Shown in pieces: positions 28,048 through 36,665 of a stretch of 64,000 nt of DNA. Within the stretch, counting starts at the first letter, position 1, and each line of letters starts with the position of its first letter. Below the pieces are notes generated by a model. The model searched no databases, had not been told where the DNA came from, and saw only the letters and a program-made list of their open reading frames with translations. The stretch is from Simiduia sp. 21SJ11W-1. Its GTDB lineage: Bacteria > Pseudomonadota > Gammaproteobacteria > Pseudomonadales > Cellvibrionaceae. The translations under genes were made by a program, and so were the position numbers. Where the stretch lies: positions 124,001-188,000 of the forward strand of contig NZ_CP090959.1 in NCBI RefSeq assembly GCF_024138675.1. The letters run 5' to 3'.

Positions 28048-30180
28048 TTAGCCGGCGCACTCCATTTGCGCGGGGGCAAGCCGGGTGGCGTGCTGCAGCA
28101 CCTCGTCTGCGCGCATGGGTTTGCCCGTAAAATACCCCTGAATCAAATGACAGCCCTTGGCTTGCATGTGTTGCAACTGCGCCAGAGTTTCCACGCCTTC
28201 GGCTACCAAATTCAGCTTCAAGGCGTGGCCCAGCGCAATAATTGCATCTGTAATACTGTGGTTGCCTTCCCCGTTGCCGATATTCATCACAAAAGAGCGG
28301 TCAATTTTAAGGGTATCAATGGGAAACTTATCCAGCATGCTTAATGAAGAATAGCCGGTGCCAAAATCGTCTAGCGCAATTTTTATGCCCCGGGCGCGCA
28401 GTTTCTGAATGAGTGGCACAACATGGGCGTTTTCTGCCACAACAGTTTCCGTGATTTCAAGTTCAATTGCAGACGGCGCAATACCTGCGGCCTGGATGAT
28501 TTTCAAAATCCGGGTTTCAGCTTCTATCTGATTTAGCTGATGCCCGGAAATATTTACGGCAATAGTGATTCCCTCTAGCGGTGTTGATTGCCACTGCTTG
28601 ATCTGCTGGCATGCCTCGGCCAGCACATATTCTCCCAGTTCAATAATTAATCCACAATCTTCGGCAATAGGGATAAATTCGCCGGGGGAAATAAAACCAA
28701 GGGTTGGGTGTGTCCAGCGCGCAAGCGCTTCAACACTTCTGATAAGCCCCTGTTGGTTGCACACCTTAGGCTGGTAGGCCACCTGTAATTCTCCCGTCGC
28801 CAGTGCCTGGCGTAGGTCGCGTTCGATAACTTTGGCGCGGTGTATTTGGTTTTGCAGGGCTTCTGTATAAACCACTGCGCCTGCGCCTGCGCCTGCGCCG
28901 GATGAGCGGTGTGCGTGCAGTGTTGCCAGGCCCGATTTACGCAGTAGTTCTACAGCGGAATTCTTGCTGCATTCCTGTGAGGCAATACCCAAAGTTACAG
29001 GCAGTGAAACTTCAAAAGATTCAATCGCAAAACTGTGGCGAAAGCGCGCGATAATATCGGCAACCAGATCATCAATCGTGGATTCACTGTGGCTTCCGGC
29101 ACATAAAACGTGAAACTCAGAATCGCCTGTGCGCGCCAGAAATGGCAGTGAGGCTTGTGATAAAACATCTATACCCAAAGTAGTGTTTAGTGAAACGCCC
29201 AGTTGCTGCGCGCATTTCTTCAGTGACTTAATAAAAAACTGATCACCGAAACTGTTTTTAATCTCGATCAGTGTGGTAAAGCGTATCTGAACCGCGGTTA
29301 CCTTGCTGAACGGATTTTGATTAATAAATTGCTGTGCAACTTGCAGCAGCCAGGTTTTATTTGGCAGGCCAGTTTCCTCGTCTATGAGCGACAGCTTTTG
29401 AATATACCGTTGTTGATTTACGGAGTCTGTAATGTCGCGCAAAATGCAAATTGCGGAATTGGATGGCGTGGCAAAAAAGCGCGCTTCAAAGTGCCTTTCA
29501 TCGGCGCCTGCACATTTCACTGCAAGCGTTTTTGGGTTGCCTTGCAAGCACTGGCTAAGTGCAAGAACGGGGTCTTCGTTGGTAATGCCGTTGAACAGCT
29601 CGCGTAAACTAACGCCTATTATTGCGCGGCTTTTTAATAATGGTGCCGTTTCATTTGGGAGATTCCGCTCAATCAGTGTACCTTCGCTATTAAATCGCAG
29701 AATGATGTCTGGCAGTGCCTTGAGTAGAGCTATCTGGTTTTCGCGTTCGCGATCCAGTGCACGTGCATTGCGCTGGGCCTCAACAATGTGCTGTAACCGT
29801 TTGTCGAGTGCCGCTACAGAGAGCGGCTTGGTGATGTAGTCCAGAGCGCCGACTTCTGTGGCCCGATTGATGGAGTGGGTATCATCCAGTGCCGTTAGCA
29901 TGAGAACCGGTGTAGTAACCACAGGTGTCAGCTGCTTGATTTTCTGGCAAGTGGTAAAGCCATCCATGTCTGGCATGTTCACGTCCATTAAAATGATGTC
30001 GAACTGGCGGGTTGCGGCCAGCGTAATTGCTTGCGCGCCACACTCTGCCTCGGTAATCGAAAAGTGTTCAGGGTTGAGGCCGAGCTTGATGTGCAGGCGA
30101 ATCAAGCGGTCGTCATCAACCAACAGCAGCTTCAGGGGCGCTTTCTGGTTCGGGTGGTTTGCGGTTGGCTGATTGTTCAT
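28048..30180 (-). CDS. REC-PAS-GGDEF-EAL response regulator (HnoB-like phosphodiesterase)
   Basis: 710 residues. The receiver domain (about 15-130) has an intact phospho-acceptor Asp66 (LMDVNMPD) and Lys118. A PAS-like segment spans about 150-255. The GGDEF site is degraded to TGDSEF (351-356), so no cyclase activity is expected. The EAL domain has EAL at 484-486, NISGHQL, EITET, DDFGTGYSS, KIDRSF and AEGVET, so it looks like an active c-di-GMP phosphodiesterase. It is divergent from a sigma-54 regulator/H-NOX/kinase operon, as HnoB is part of the Shewanella H-NOX network. TGGAG lies before the ATG. A strong -24/-12 match sits about 45 bases upstream. Confidence 0.88.
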   Translation of the reverse strand: MNNQPTANHPNQKAPLKLLLVDDDRLIRLHIKLGLNPEHFSITEAECGAQAITLAATRQFDIILMDVNMPDMDGFTTCQKIKQLTPVVTTPVLMLTALDDTHSINRATEVGALDYITKPLSVAALDKRLQHIVEAQRNARALDRERENQIALLKALPDIILRFNSEGTLIERNLPNETAPLLKSRAIIGVSLRELFNGITNEDPVLALSQCLQGNPKTLAVKCAGADERHFEARFFATPSNSAICILRDITDSVNQQRYIQKLSLIDEETGLPNKTWLLQVAQQFINQNPFSKVTAVQIRFTTLIEIKNSFGDQFFIKSLKKCAQQLGVSLNTTLGIDVLSQASLPFLARTGDSEFHVLCAGSHSESTIDDLVADIIARFRHSFAIESFEVSLPVTLGIASQECSKNSAVELLRKSGLATLHAHRSSGAGAGAGAVVYTEALQNQIHRAKVIERDLRQALATGELQVAYQPKVCNQQGLIRSVEALARWTHPTLGFISPGEFIPIAEDCGLIIELGEYVLAEACQQIKQWQSTPLEGITIAVNISGHQLNQIEAETRILKIIQAAGIAPSAIELEITETVVAENAHVVPLIQKLRARGIKIALDDFGTGYSSLSMLDKFPIDTLKIDRSFVMNIGNGEGNHSITDAIIALGHALKLNLVAEGVETLAQLQHMQAKGCHLIQGYFTGKPMRADEVLQHATRLAPAQMECAG
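28875..28898 (-). repeat. hexanucleotide tandem repeat (CTGCGC)4 inside the EAL protein gene
   Basis: Four perfect copies of CTGCGC encode a Gly-Ala run (residues about 428-434) in the linker between the degenerate GGDEF and EAL domains. Copy changes would alter linker length by two residues each without a frameshift. Confidence 0.85.
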
Positions 30181-30220
30181 AGCGGGCTCCAGGTGGGCAA
30201 AGGCGTGACTGTGAGTGTTA

Positions 30221-30237
30221 TTGCGAAATGTGTGCCA
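30221..30237 (-). promoter_or_regulatory. candidate sigma-54 promoter for the EAL response regulator gene
   Basis: On the reverse strand TGGCACACATTTCGCAA has GG and GC exactly 10 bases apart and TGGCAC fully matching the -24 box; only one T of the TTGC box differs. The predicted start near 30211 gives a leader of about 30 bases before the ATG at 30180. A sigma-54-dependent regulator is encoded divergently. Confidence 0.6.
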
Positions 30238-30298
30238 GTGTTGTTCGAGCGCCTGTATGCGCCTTTATTCCCGTTGCTTTTAAATACCGCGTTGCAGA

Positions 30299-30316
30299 TT
30301 GCAAAACGATTTGCAA
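30299..30316. promoter_or_regulatory. palindromic candidate enhancer/operator TTGCAAA-N4-TTTGCAA
   Basis: Perfect 7-bp arms around ACGA, centred about 97 bp upstream of the predicted sigma-54 start at 30211 and about 76 bp before the start codon of the sigma-54 regulator. Further TTGC half-sites flank it. This suits binding by the adjacent Fis-type regulator, both to activate the leftward gene and to control its own. Confidence 0.45.
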
Positions 30317-30383
30317 ATTGCGAATCACCCTGCAAAAGTCCGGCTAAGCTTTCAGGCATTGATGGGAAATAGCGTTAATACCA

Positions 30384-31811
30384 ATGCCAGATGCCAGAAC
30401 TAACGCCATTGCGACAGAGGGTACGCCTCGCGCCGCCGAAGATGCGATCCTGATAGTGGAAGATAGCCTGCCGCTGGCATCGCTCTACTCAAGCTACCTA
30501 GTAAATCGCGGGCTTGAGGTCACGGTTGTACATACCGGCAGCGAAGCACTTGAGCGGCTTGTGAACCAGTCATTCGGGCTACTCTTGCTGGATCTCTCTT
30601 TGCCGGATATGCATGGCTTTGCGGTGTTGCGTCAGATAAGTGCGCTTGAGCTGCCGGTGGCAACCATCGTGGTTACTTCCGATGAAACCGCAGAGTCAGC
30701 CCTTGAGGCTGTTGCACTCGGAGCGCTGGACTACCTGACCAAGCCCATTGCAGTTAACCGGCTGGTGTTAACGGTGGAAAACGTGCTTGAGCAGCGGCGC
30801 CTGGCGCAGATGCTGGATAACTACCGCGAGCGCGTAGACAGAGACCATTTTGACGACATGATCGGTGCATCACCTGTGATGCAAGGTGTTTACAGCACCA
30901 TAGAAAGTGCCGCCGCCAGCCGCGCCAGCATTTTCATAACCGGTGAAAGTGGCACGGGCAAAGAGTTGTGCGCGCGCGCCATACATAACCACAGCGATAG
31001 AGCGAAAAATGCACTCATTACCCTTAACTGCGCGGCCATTCCCAAAGATCTGATGGAGAGTGAAATTTTCGGCCATGTGAAAGGAGCTTTTACCGGCGCC
31101 CACACAGAGCGCCAGGGCGCTGCACAGCTGGCCGATGGTGGCACCTTGTTCCTGGATGAGCTGTGTGAGATGGACATTGAGCTGCAAAGTAAGTTGCTGC
31201 GCTTTATTCAGACGGGCACTTTCCAGAAAGTGGGTTCCAGCAAAAGCCAATCGGTGGATATCCGCTTTGTGTGTGCCACCAATCGAAACCCGCTAGAAGA
31301 GGTGCGCGCCGGGCGCTTTCGTGAAGATCTTTACTACCGTCTGCATGTGATACCTATTCGCCTGCCCGCGTTGCGCGAGCGCGGTGGTGATGTATTGAAA
31401 ATTGCCGAAACCTTTTTGGCGACTATTGCCAGGCGGGAAAAAAAGCAGTTTAGAGAGTTTTCCAGAGAAGCTGCAGACATGTTGGTTGCCTACCCATGGC
31501 CTGGAAATATCCGCGAGCTTGAAAATGTCATCATGAACACCGTGATATTAAATGACGGCGAGCGGGTAACACCCGATATGTTGCCGGCGAGCTTCAATAG
31601 CCCGCTTATATCGCAATCAATCCCCGGCGCCGATTCGCAAAATGGATCTGTAGATGTTCCATCGCATACCACCATACGGCCTTTTTGGCTGGAAGAAAGG
31701 CGCATTATCGAGCGCGCCATTGAACTTTGCGATGGCAACATACCCAAGGCCGCAGCGCACCTTGAGCTGAGTGCCTCTACGCTGTACCGGAAAAAGCAAA
31801 ACTGGAACTAA
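30384..31811 (+). CDS. sigma-54-dependent response regulator (NtrC/LuxO type)
   Basis: 475 residues. The receiver (about 20-135) has phospho-acceptor Asp70 and a TKP lysine. The AAA+ domain has Walker A GESGTGKE, an intact GAFTGA sigma-54 contact loop and Walker B GGTLFLDELCEMD. The C-terminal Fis-type helix-turn-helix ends IPKAAAHLELSASTLYRKKQNW. It is the first gene of an operon with an H-NOX protein and hybrid kinase, so it is probably a phosphorylation target of that kinase. This is the position of HnoC in Shewanella. The divergent EAL gene has a matching sigma-54 promoter. Confidence 0.93.
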   Translation: MPDARTNAIATEGTPRAAEDAILIVEDSLPLASLYSSYLVNRGLEVTVVHTGSEALERLVNQSFGLLLLDLSLPDMHGFAVLRQISALELPVATIVVTSDETAESALEAVALGALDYLTKPIAVNRLVLTVENVLEQRRLAQMLDNYRERVDRDHFDDMIGASPVMQGVYSTIESAAASRASIFITGESGTGKELCARAIHNHSDRAKNALITLNCAAIPKDLMESEIFGHVKGAFTGAHTERQGAAQLADGGTLFLDELCEMDIELQSKLLRFIQTGTFQKVGSSKSQSVDIRFVCATNRNPLEEVRAGRFREDLYYRLHVIPIRLPALRERGGDVLKIAETFLATIARREKKQFREFSREAADMLVAYPWPGNIRELENVIMNTVILNDGERVTPDMLPASFNSPLISQSIPGADSQNGSVDVPSHTTIRPFWLEERRIIERAIELCDGNIPKAAAHLELSASTLYRKKQNWN

Positions 31812-31852
31812 GTTACTTTTATGGCGCACCAACGCAGTCAGGAGAAAGCCCT

Positions 31853-32416
31853 ATGTATGGATTAATTAACCGCTCCTTAAAAAGCATGGTGCTCGATCAT
31901 CATGGCGAGGCGGTATGGGAAAAAATTCTGCATGAATCCGGCGTACCGGAAGATTCCTTCGTGAGCATGCGCCGCTATGATGATCAAGTTACCTATGCTC
32001 TGGCTGGTGCTGCTGCCAAGGTGCTGGCAGTGGACCTGGCGGCCTGTCTTGAGCAGTTCGGCCTTTACTGGGCCACGGTTACCGCGCGTGAATCCTACGG
32101 TGTGCTGTTAGATAGCACCGGTGGCAACCTGATTGAATTTCTTGAAAATATTAACAGCTTGCATGATCGCATTACCTCTACCTTTATCGGTTATGAGCCG
32201 CCCTACTTTGATGTGAATGTTGATCAGAACACCGTGGCCTTGCGGTATCAAAGCAGCAGGGCAGGCCTTACACCCTTTGTGGTGGGGGTTGTAAAGGGCA
32301 TGGCGTGCCAGTTTCATTGTGAGCTTAGCTTTCAGCCTGTGGAAATGTGCGCTGTAGACAGTGGTGAAACAAGCATTATTCGCTTTCAAATAACGGATGT
32401 AGCTCATGATGGGTAA
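31853..32416 (+). CDS. H-NOX heme nitric-oxide-binding sensor
   Basis: 187 residues, standard H-NOX length. The proximal heme ligand is His104 in LENINSLHDRI, and the propionate-binding YxSxR motif is Y132-S134-R136 (RYQSSR). No Tyr lies at the distal position used for oxygen binding in the Thermoanaerobacter protein (the segment reads AGLTPF), which predicts an NO-selective sensor. Cys153, Cys157 and Cys167 fall where other H-NOX proteins carry a zinc/redox Cys site, though one ligand is not obvious. AGGAG precedes the ATG. The stop overlaps the kinase gene, so sensor and kinase are coupled. Confidence 0.95.
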   Translation: MYGLINRSLKSMVLDHHGEAVWEKILHESGVPEDSFVSMRRYDDQVTYALAGAAAKVLAVDLAACLEQFGLYWATVTARESYGVLLDSTGGNLIEFLENINSLHDRITSTFIGYEPPYFDVNVDQNTVALRYQSSRAGLTPFVVGVVKGMACQFHCELSFQPVEMCAVDSGETSIIRFQITDVAHDG

Positions 32417-34412
32417 GCAGCTGTTTAAGCCAGATGCGCTTATAGATCAGCTGGCGTCTGTACACTTTGTGCTGACTCGCACTTTGGAGATAGAACGCCC
32501 AAGCCAGGTACTACGCAAACACATGCCAGAATTGCGGGCCGTGGATGCAGAGCAGGTTACCTTGGCATCTGTGTTTAAGGTGATTCGCCCAAACACAGGC
32601 ATTGATTACGATACGCTTAGTGCTGCATCGGGCGTTATGGTGCTTATGGTGGCTCACTCCCAAGGGTTTGCCATTCGTGGCCAGTTTGTGGTGGATGAAC
32701 AGCACAGGCTACATTTTGTTGGGGCGCCTTGGCTTGCGTGGATGAATCAGAATCATCCAGACAAAATGCTACCCATCAGTGATTTTAAAGCCTGGGATCC
32801 GCAGCTTGATCAGCTGGTGCTCTTGTCTACCGAGCGGCAGAATATTCAAGATTTGGAACAGCTGGCCAAGCAGCTAAAGCAAGCCAAAGAAGAGGCAGAT
32901 GCTGCCCGCCATGCCCAAGCTGATTTCTTTGCAATCATGAGCCATGAAATGCGTACCCCGCTGACCGGGGTGGTATCGGCATTGGAGTTAATTGATGCCA
33001 CAGAGTTTACAGGCAGAGCCAGGCGCATGTTGGAAATTGCCAACATGGCTGCAAAAAATCTTCGCGCTGTTGTTAATCAAGTGCTCGACTACTCAAAGTT
33101 GCAAGCCGGGGGGTTCAATAATCAGCGTGCAAGCTTTGATGTAAAAAAACTTTCGCAGTCTGTAGTGCGCGTGCTTGAGGCAAAGGCCGCCCATAAGGGG
33201 CTGAAAATTGATCTTCTAATAAGTCAAGAGCTGCCAGCCTACCTTGTTGCTGATGCAGCAAAAATCCGTCAGGTGACCCTTAATCTGTTAAGTAATGCGT
33301 TGAAATTTACCGAGCAGGGTAAGGTTGAGCTGCGGGTGAGTTTGGCCAAAGGTGATACGGGCGAGCCCAGGTTAAGCGTACAGGTGCAAGACACAGGAAA
33401 AGGTATAGCGCCCCACCTGCATGATCAGATATTCAAACCTTTTTTAACCTACGATGCCACCAAAGGCGATGCGGAAAGTGGCACGGGCCTGGGGCTCACT
33501 ATTGCTGCCCGCATGGTGGAAATCATGGGCGGAAGTATCGGATTTGAAACAACACCCGGGCGGGGCAGTTGCTTCCGGTTTGAGCTGCCCGTTGAAGTCG
33601 CAGACACAGCGGCAGATACCCTTGACCTTGAAGAAGAGGCAGGCATCAAGTGTTTCGAGGGCCGGGTGTTGTTGGTGGAAGACAATGAAGTTAATCAATA
33701 TCTTGGCCAGTTAATGCTTGAAGATCGTGGCCTGGAGGTTGTACTTGCCAACAATGGCCAAGAGGCCGTCGATAAAATCAGCCGGCAAATTTTTGACCTG
33801 GTGTTTATGGATGTGTCTATGCCGGTAATGGATGGTTTAACCGCCACAAAAATTGTGCGCGAGCGAAAGCTCGCTGCGGATATTCCCATCATCGCCATGA
33901 CCGCTCATGTGGGCGATGATATGCAAAAAGAGTTTATGGCTAGCGGCATGAATGGCGTGTTGCACAAACCCGTAGATGCAACACTTTTGGAAGAATGTTT
34001 AAGCCAATGGCTCAGGGGTGTGGAAGTTGCGCCCCCACCGGCACCGTGCAATGGCGATGCCGCAGCCGCACCTATTCTCGACGCCAGCAGGGTAGACAGG
34101 CTCATCAGTGACATTGGCGTACAAGGCTATGAGCGTTATTGCCAGTTGTTGTCTGAAGATTTGACCAAGGGAGTGCAGGAAATAGTCGCGGCGCAGGCCG
34201 CATCTGACTATGCGCTGGTTGGAAAAATCGCACACCGCCTTAAAGGGTCATCGGCAACCGTTGGCCTGATGGAGCTTGTGCGCGTAACCCGGCACCTGGA
34301 GCTAAACGCGCCCAAGGCTAAAGAGCGGGCGCCCATTGACGCCATGATCAAAGACCTTGGGGCACTGTGCGAAGATTCTCTGCACGCACTCGGCAAACTC
34401 GACATTAATTAA
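32406..34412 (+). CDS. H-NOX-associated hybrid histidine kinase
   Basis: 668 residues. The N-terminal 140 residues resemble the HNOBA domain that partners H-NOX (ASVFKVIRPNTGIDYDTL), followed by a short coiled coil. HisKA contains the phosphorylated His180 in MSHEMRTPL. HATPase has LLSNALKFTEQG, DTGKGI and GTGLGL. A receiver (LVFMDVSMPVMDG) and a C-terminal HPt domain (IAHRLKGSSATVG) follow. The soluble architecture suits an NO-responsive phosphorelay in which H-NOX inhibits the kinase. The two adjacent receivers (EAL protein and sigma-54 regulator) are likely targets. Start at ATG 32406 or 32409. Confidence 0.93.
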   Translation: MMGKQLFKPDALIDQLASVHFVLTRTLEIERPSQVLRKHMPELRAVDAEQVTLASVFKVIRPNTGIDYDTLSAASGVMVLMVAHSQGFAIRGQFVVDEQHRLHFVGAPWLAWMNQNHPDKMLPISDFKAWDPQLDQLVLLSTERQNIQDLEQLAKQLKQAKEEADAARHAQADFFAIMSHEMRTPLTGVVSALELIDATEFTGRARRMLEIANMAAKNLRAVVNQVLDYSKLQAGGFNNQRASFDVKKLSQSVVRVLEAKAAHKGLKIDLLISQELPAYLVADAAKIRQVTLNLLSNALKFTEQGKVELRVSLAKGDTGEPRLSVQVQDTGKGIAPHLHDQIFKPFLTYDATKGDAESGTGLGLTIAARMVEIMGGSIGFETTPGRGSCFRFELPVEVADTAADTLDLEEEAGIKCFEGRVLLVEDNEVNQYLGQLMLEDRGLEVVLANNGQEAVDKISRQIFDLVFMDVSMPVMDGLTATKIVRERKLAADIPIIAMTAHVGDDMQKEFMASGMNGVLHKPVDATLLEECLSQWLRGVEVAPPPAPCNGDAAAAPILDASRVDRLISDIGVQGYERYCQLLSEDLTKGVQEIVAAQAASDYALVGKIAHRLKGSSATVGLMELVRVTRHLELNAPKAKERAPIDAMIKDLGALCEDSLHALGKLDIN

Positions 34413-34441
34413 CCCAAACAGCCTCAGTCATAACGGGCCGC

Positions 34442-34606
34442 CTATAACGGCTTGGTTGCAGAAATAAGCGCAAAGGGAAAGTCTAGCGCTATTTTTGTGG
34501 AGGTTATTTCGGTAAAGCCAAGGGCCGCGAGCCGCTGTTGATACACCTCGGGGTTTCTGTACACCCGTTGAAAAAGTGCAATGGGCAGGTGCCCGAAACC
34601 CAATTG
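34442..34606 (-). pseudogene. in-frame 3' continuation of the kinase-methyltransferase gene after a stop codon
   Basis: Directly after the TAA of the upstream frame, the same frame stays open for 54 codons to a TAG at 34442. The translation begins QLGFGHLPIALFQRVYRN and ends PFALISATKP; its YxxRLAALGFTEI core is what a Methyltransf_2 C-terminus looks like. A single change at the stop codon (for example CAA to TAA) would explain the interruption. Confidence 0.65.
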
Positions 34607-36025
34607 TTAGCCCGTTAGCGGGCCGCTTATGCGTTCAAAAATTACAATCCTCCCGCCGGGCAGCAGTGAATTGGCCGCCACCTTTAACCAGGTATCCAGC
34701 TGATCTTCCGGCCAGTCGTGCAGAAAAGATTTAAAGCTCACACAATCTTGATTAATGGGAATGGGGTCTGTGCGGGCATCGCCCGGTATGTGGCGTACCT
34801 GCGTCATACCCGCTTGGCCCTGCTGGTATTGAAGGGCTGCTGCGCATACGCCCGGTAAATCTGCCACCGAGCCAATGAGCGTGGGCTTAGCCAGACATAG
34901 CTGGCGCAAAAATTCACCGCTATTGCCGCCGATATCCAGCATGCGGGTAATGTTGCTCATATCAAAATAGGCGAGAAATACCTGCGCTTCATAGCGCGTA
35001 TAGGTGCTTACCAGTTGCATCCACTCGCGCGATTTGCGCACACTTTCAAAGTCTGTTTGGGTGGCTGTGTGGTAATCAAACAGCGAAAACAATTGCGAGC
35101 CGGCCATAAATTCTTCGCCATCACCCAGCCATTGGGCAAAGCGTTGTGTTACATCCGGCGCTAACAGTTGTGCGAAACGCACCTTGGTTTGAATGAGATC
35201 TGTGTAGGCCATCAGCGGTGCAAAGGCGGGTGCAAGCACCAGTGCATTACCTTGCGCCCGCACCACATCATTGGCCATGAGCAGCGAAAGCAACAGCTCT
35301 GCGCCCTCGGCGCTTAAATTTGCATGGGTTTGGCACAAGCCCTGCCATTGTGTGCGCGGCAAGGGGTGATGCAGTGGGTTTAACAGCTTGTGCCTGCAGG
35401 CACAAGCCAGCGCGCAGGCGGCAGCGCTTTGGGCGAGGTAGGCATCTATTTTTAAGTAGTGTTGCGCTGCCATCTGCCGCATGTGGCTGGCGGAAATATG
35501 TTGCGTGACCTCTGCCGCCAGTCGATCAATGGGCAGGCTTGCATCCAGGTGCACATCGCTGGTTTCTGAAAGCCGCAGGCGTTGCAGGGCGAGCAGTGGC
35601 TGCAGCCGGGTGATGTAATGATGCAAAAAATCCGACAGCTCGGCAGCGCCAATATCGAGCGCTTTCAGGTTGCGCGCCAGTGCCAGGTCCGCAGGCGCGT
35701 CTAGCCAGAACACCTGATCAAAATATGCACAGGTTTTGGCGTGCGCGCGCCCGAAGTGGCTCTCGACAATAATCAGGGGTTGCCCTTGTTCGAGCGCATG
35801 CTGTTTCGTGCTTTCCAGCCGTTGGATGAAATCGCCCAAATCCAGCACATTAAAATCCGCACCCTCGGCCACCCATTGGGCCAGGCCCGCGGGCGTCATG
35901 TTGGTGAACTGCTGGTAGTCGTCCATATCCAGCTGGATGGCGTTTAGCTGCTCGGCAAGCTTTGTGGCCAAGGTGGATTTGCCGCTGCCCGGGCAGCCAC
36001 AAATCGCGATTACGTGCACTGTCAT
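34607..36025 (-). CDS. P-loop kinase/O-methyltransferase fusion, C-terminally truncated by a stop
   Basis: 472 residues. Residues 1-170 look like a uridine-kinase/AAA_33-type P-loop kinase: Walker A GCPGSGKST (10-18), LDMDDYQQF, IIVESHFGRAH, and FWLDAPADLALARN. Residues about 180-472 match a Methyltransf_2 O-methyltransferase: dimerisation helices, the SAM motif LDIGGNSGEF (363-372), and the catalytic-base region FLHDWPEDQL (His436). I know no such fusion in a named pathway. The ATG at 36025 has AGGAG six to ten bases upstream. The C-terminal 54 residues of the fold continue in frame past the TAA, so the protein may be non-functional. Substrate unknown. Confidence 0.75.
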   Translation of the reverse strand: MTVHVIAICGCPGSGKSTLATKLAEQLNAIQLDMDDYQQFTNMTPAGLAQWVAEGADFNVLDLGDFIQRLESTKQHALEQGQPLIIVESHFGRAHAKTCAYFDQVFWLDAPADLALARNLKALDIGAAELSDFLHHYITRLQPLLALQRLRLSETSDVHLDASLPIDRLAAEVTQHISASHMRQMAAQHYLKIDAYLAQSAAACALACACRHKLLNPLHHPLPRTQWQGLCQTHANLSAEGAELLLSLLMANDVVRAQGNALVLAPAFAPLMAYTDLIQTKVRFAQLLAPDVTQRFAQWLGDGEEFMAGSQLFSLFDYHTATQTDFESVRKSREWMQLVSTYTRYEAQVFLAYFDMSNITRMLDIGGNSGEFLRQLCLAKPTLIGSVADLPGVCAAALQYQQGQAGMTQVRHIPGDARTDPIPINQDCVSFKSFLHDWPEDQLDTWLKVAANSLLPGGRIVIFERISGPLTG

Positions 36026-36137
36026 CGGTATCTCCTGTGGCTTGCCAGTTTGGCAGAAATCGCGCGGCTGGGGAATTTGCGGAGGCTTTTGGTAGAGGCT
36101 TGATTGGTAGAAGTAAATCGGCGTTCGCGATTGGCCT

Positions 36138-36187
36138 GACAATGAAAAAGCCCCGGCGCAAGACGAGGCTTTAAAAATAGTGGTGCC
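36138..36187 (-). other. terminator plus tRNA 3'-end-like remnant (oldest copy)
   Basis: The stem AAAGCCTC...CGGGGCTTTT, read on the reverse strand, is nearly identical to the one at 36780-36810. It is followed by seven bases (TGGTGCC) equal to the reverse complement of a tRNA acceptor/CCA end, after which the match is lost. It looks like the eroded end of an older tRNA gene copy. Confidence 0.4.
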
Positions 36188-36451
36188 GGGGGTTGTCACA
36201 ACCTATTGCGTGCTAAAGAGCCTGCGTAATTTGGCTGGGCTGCGATACAAAGCTTTGTGAGGCGGACAAATCTGCAGGAAAGCCGATTTGGATAGCTTGC
36301 TACCCCAAAGGGGTGAGCGCCACGGATGGCGCGAATCTACAATCAAAACAGCCTAGGGGCTGTTTTGCCCCTGCGTGGGTGTACTAACGCCCTCCGTGGC
36401 GTTAGCCCTGCGGGAAACTGCGTTCTATTAATCGGCTGTCCTGCCGATTAA

Positions 36452-36665
36452 TCGCTTCGCTCGTATCTAAATGCTGTTCGCAATGCCGCACCACGCATTT
36501 AGTCGAACCAAGCGGTGGTTTATCCCAAGCACGTCCTGTGCTTGGCCCTGCGGGCGCATGCGCGGATCAAAACGCTCCCGGCGTTTTGTCAGCCCACCTC
36601 TGTGCACATATAAAAAAACCCCGTCCGATGGACGAGGTTTTTGTATATGGTGCCCAGAGGCGGAA
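36452..36665. repeat. 214-bp direct repeat, copy A
   Basis: Matches copy B (36888-37101) at an offset of 436 bp with two mismatches (36481 and 36606). It contains the CCAAGCAC and CAAAACGC hairpins, the tRNA-type terminator and, at 36648-36665, an 18-base copy of the tRNA-Phe 3' end (reverse complement). The tRNA body is absent beyond that point. Confidence 0.9.
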
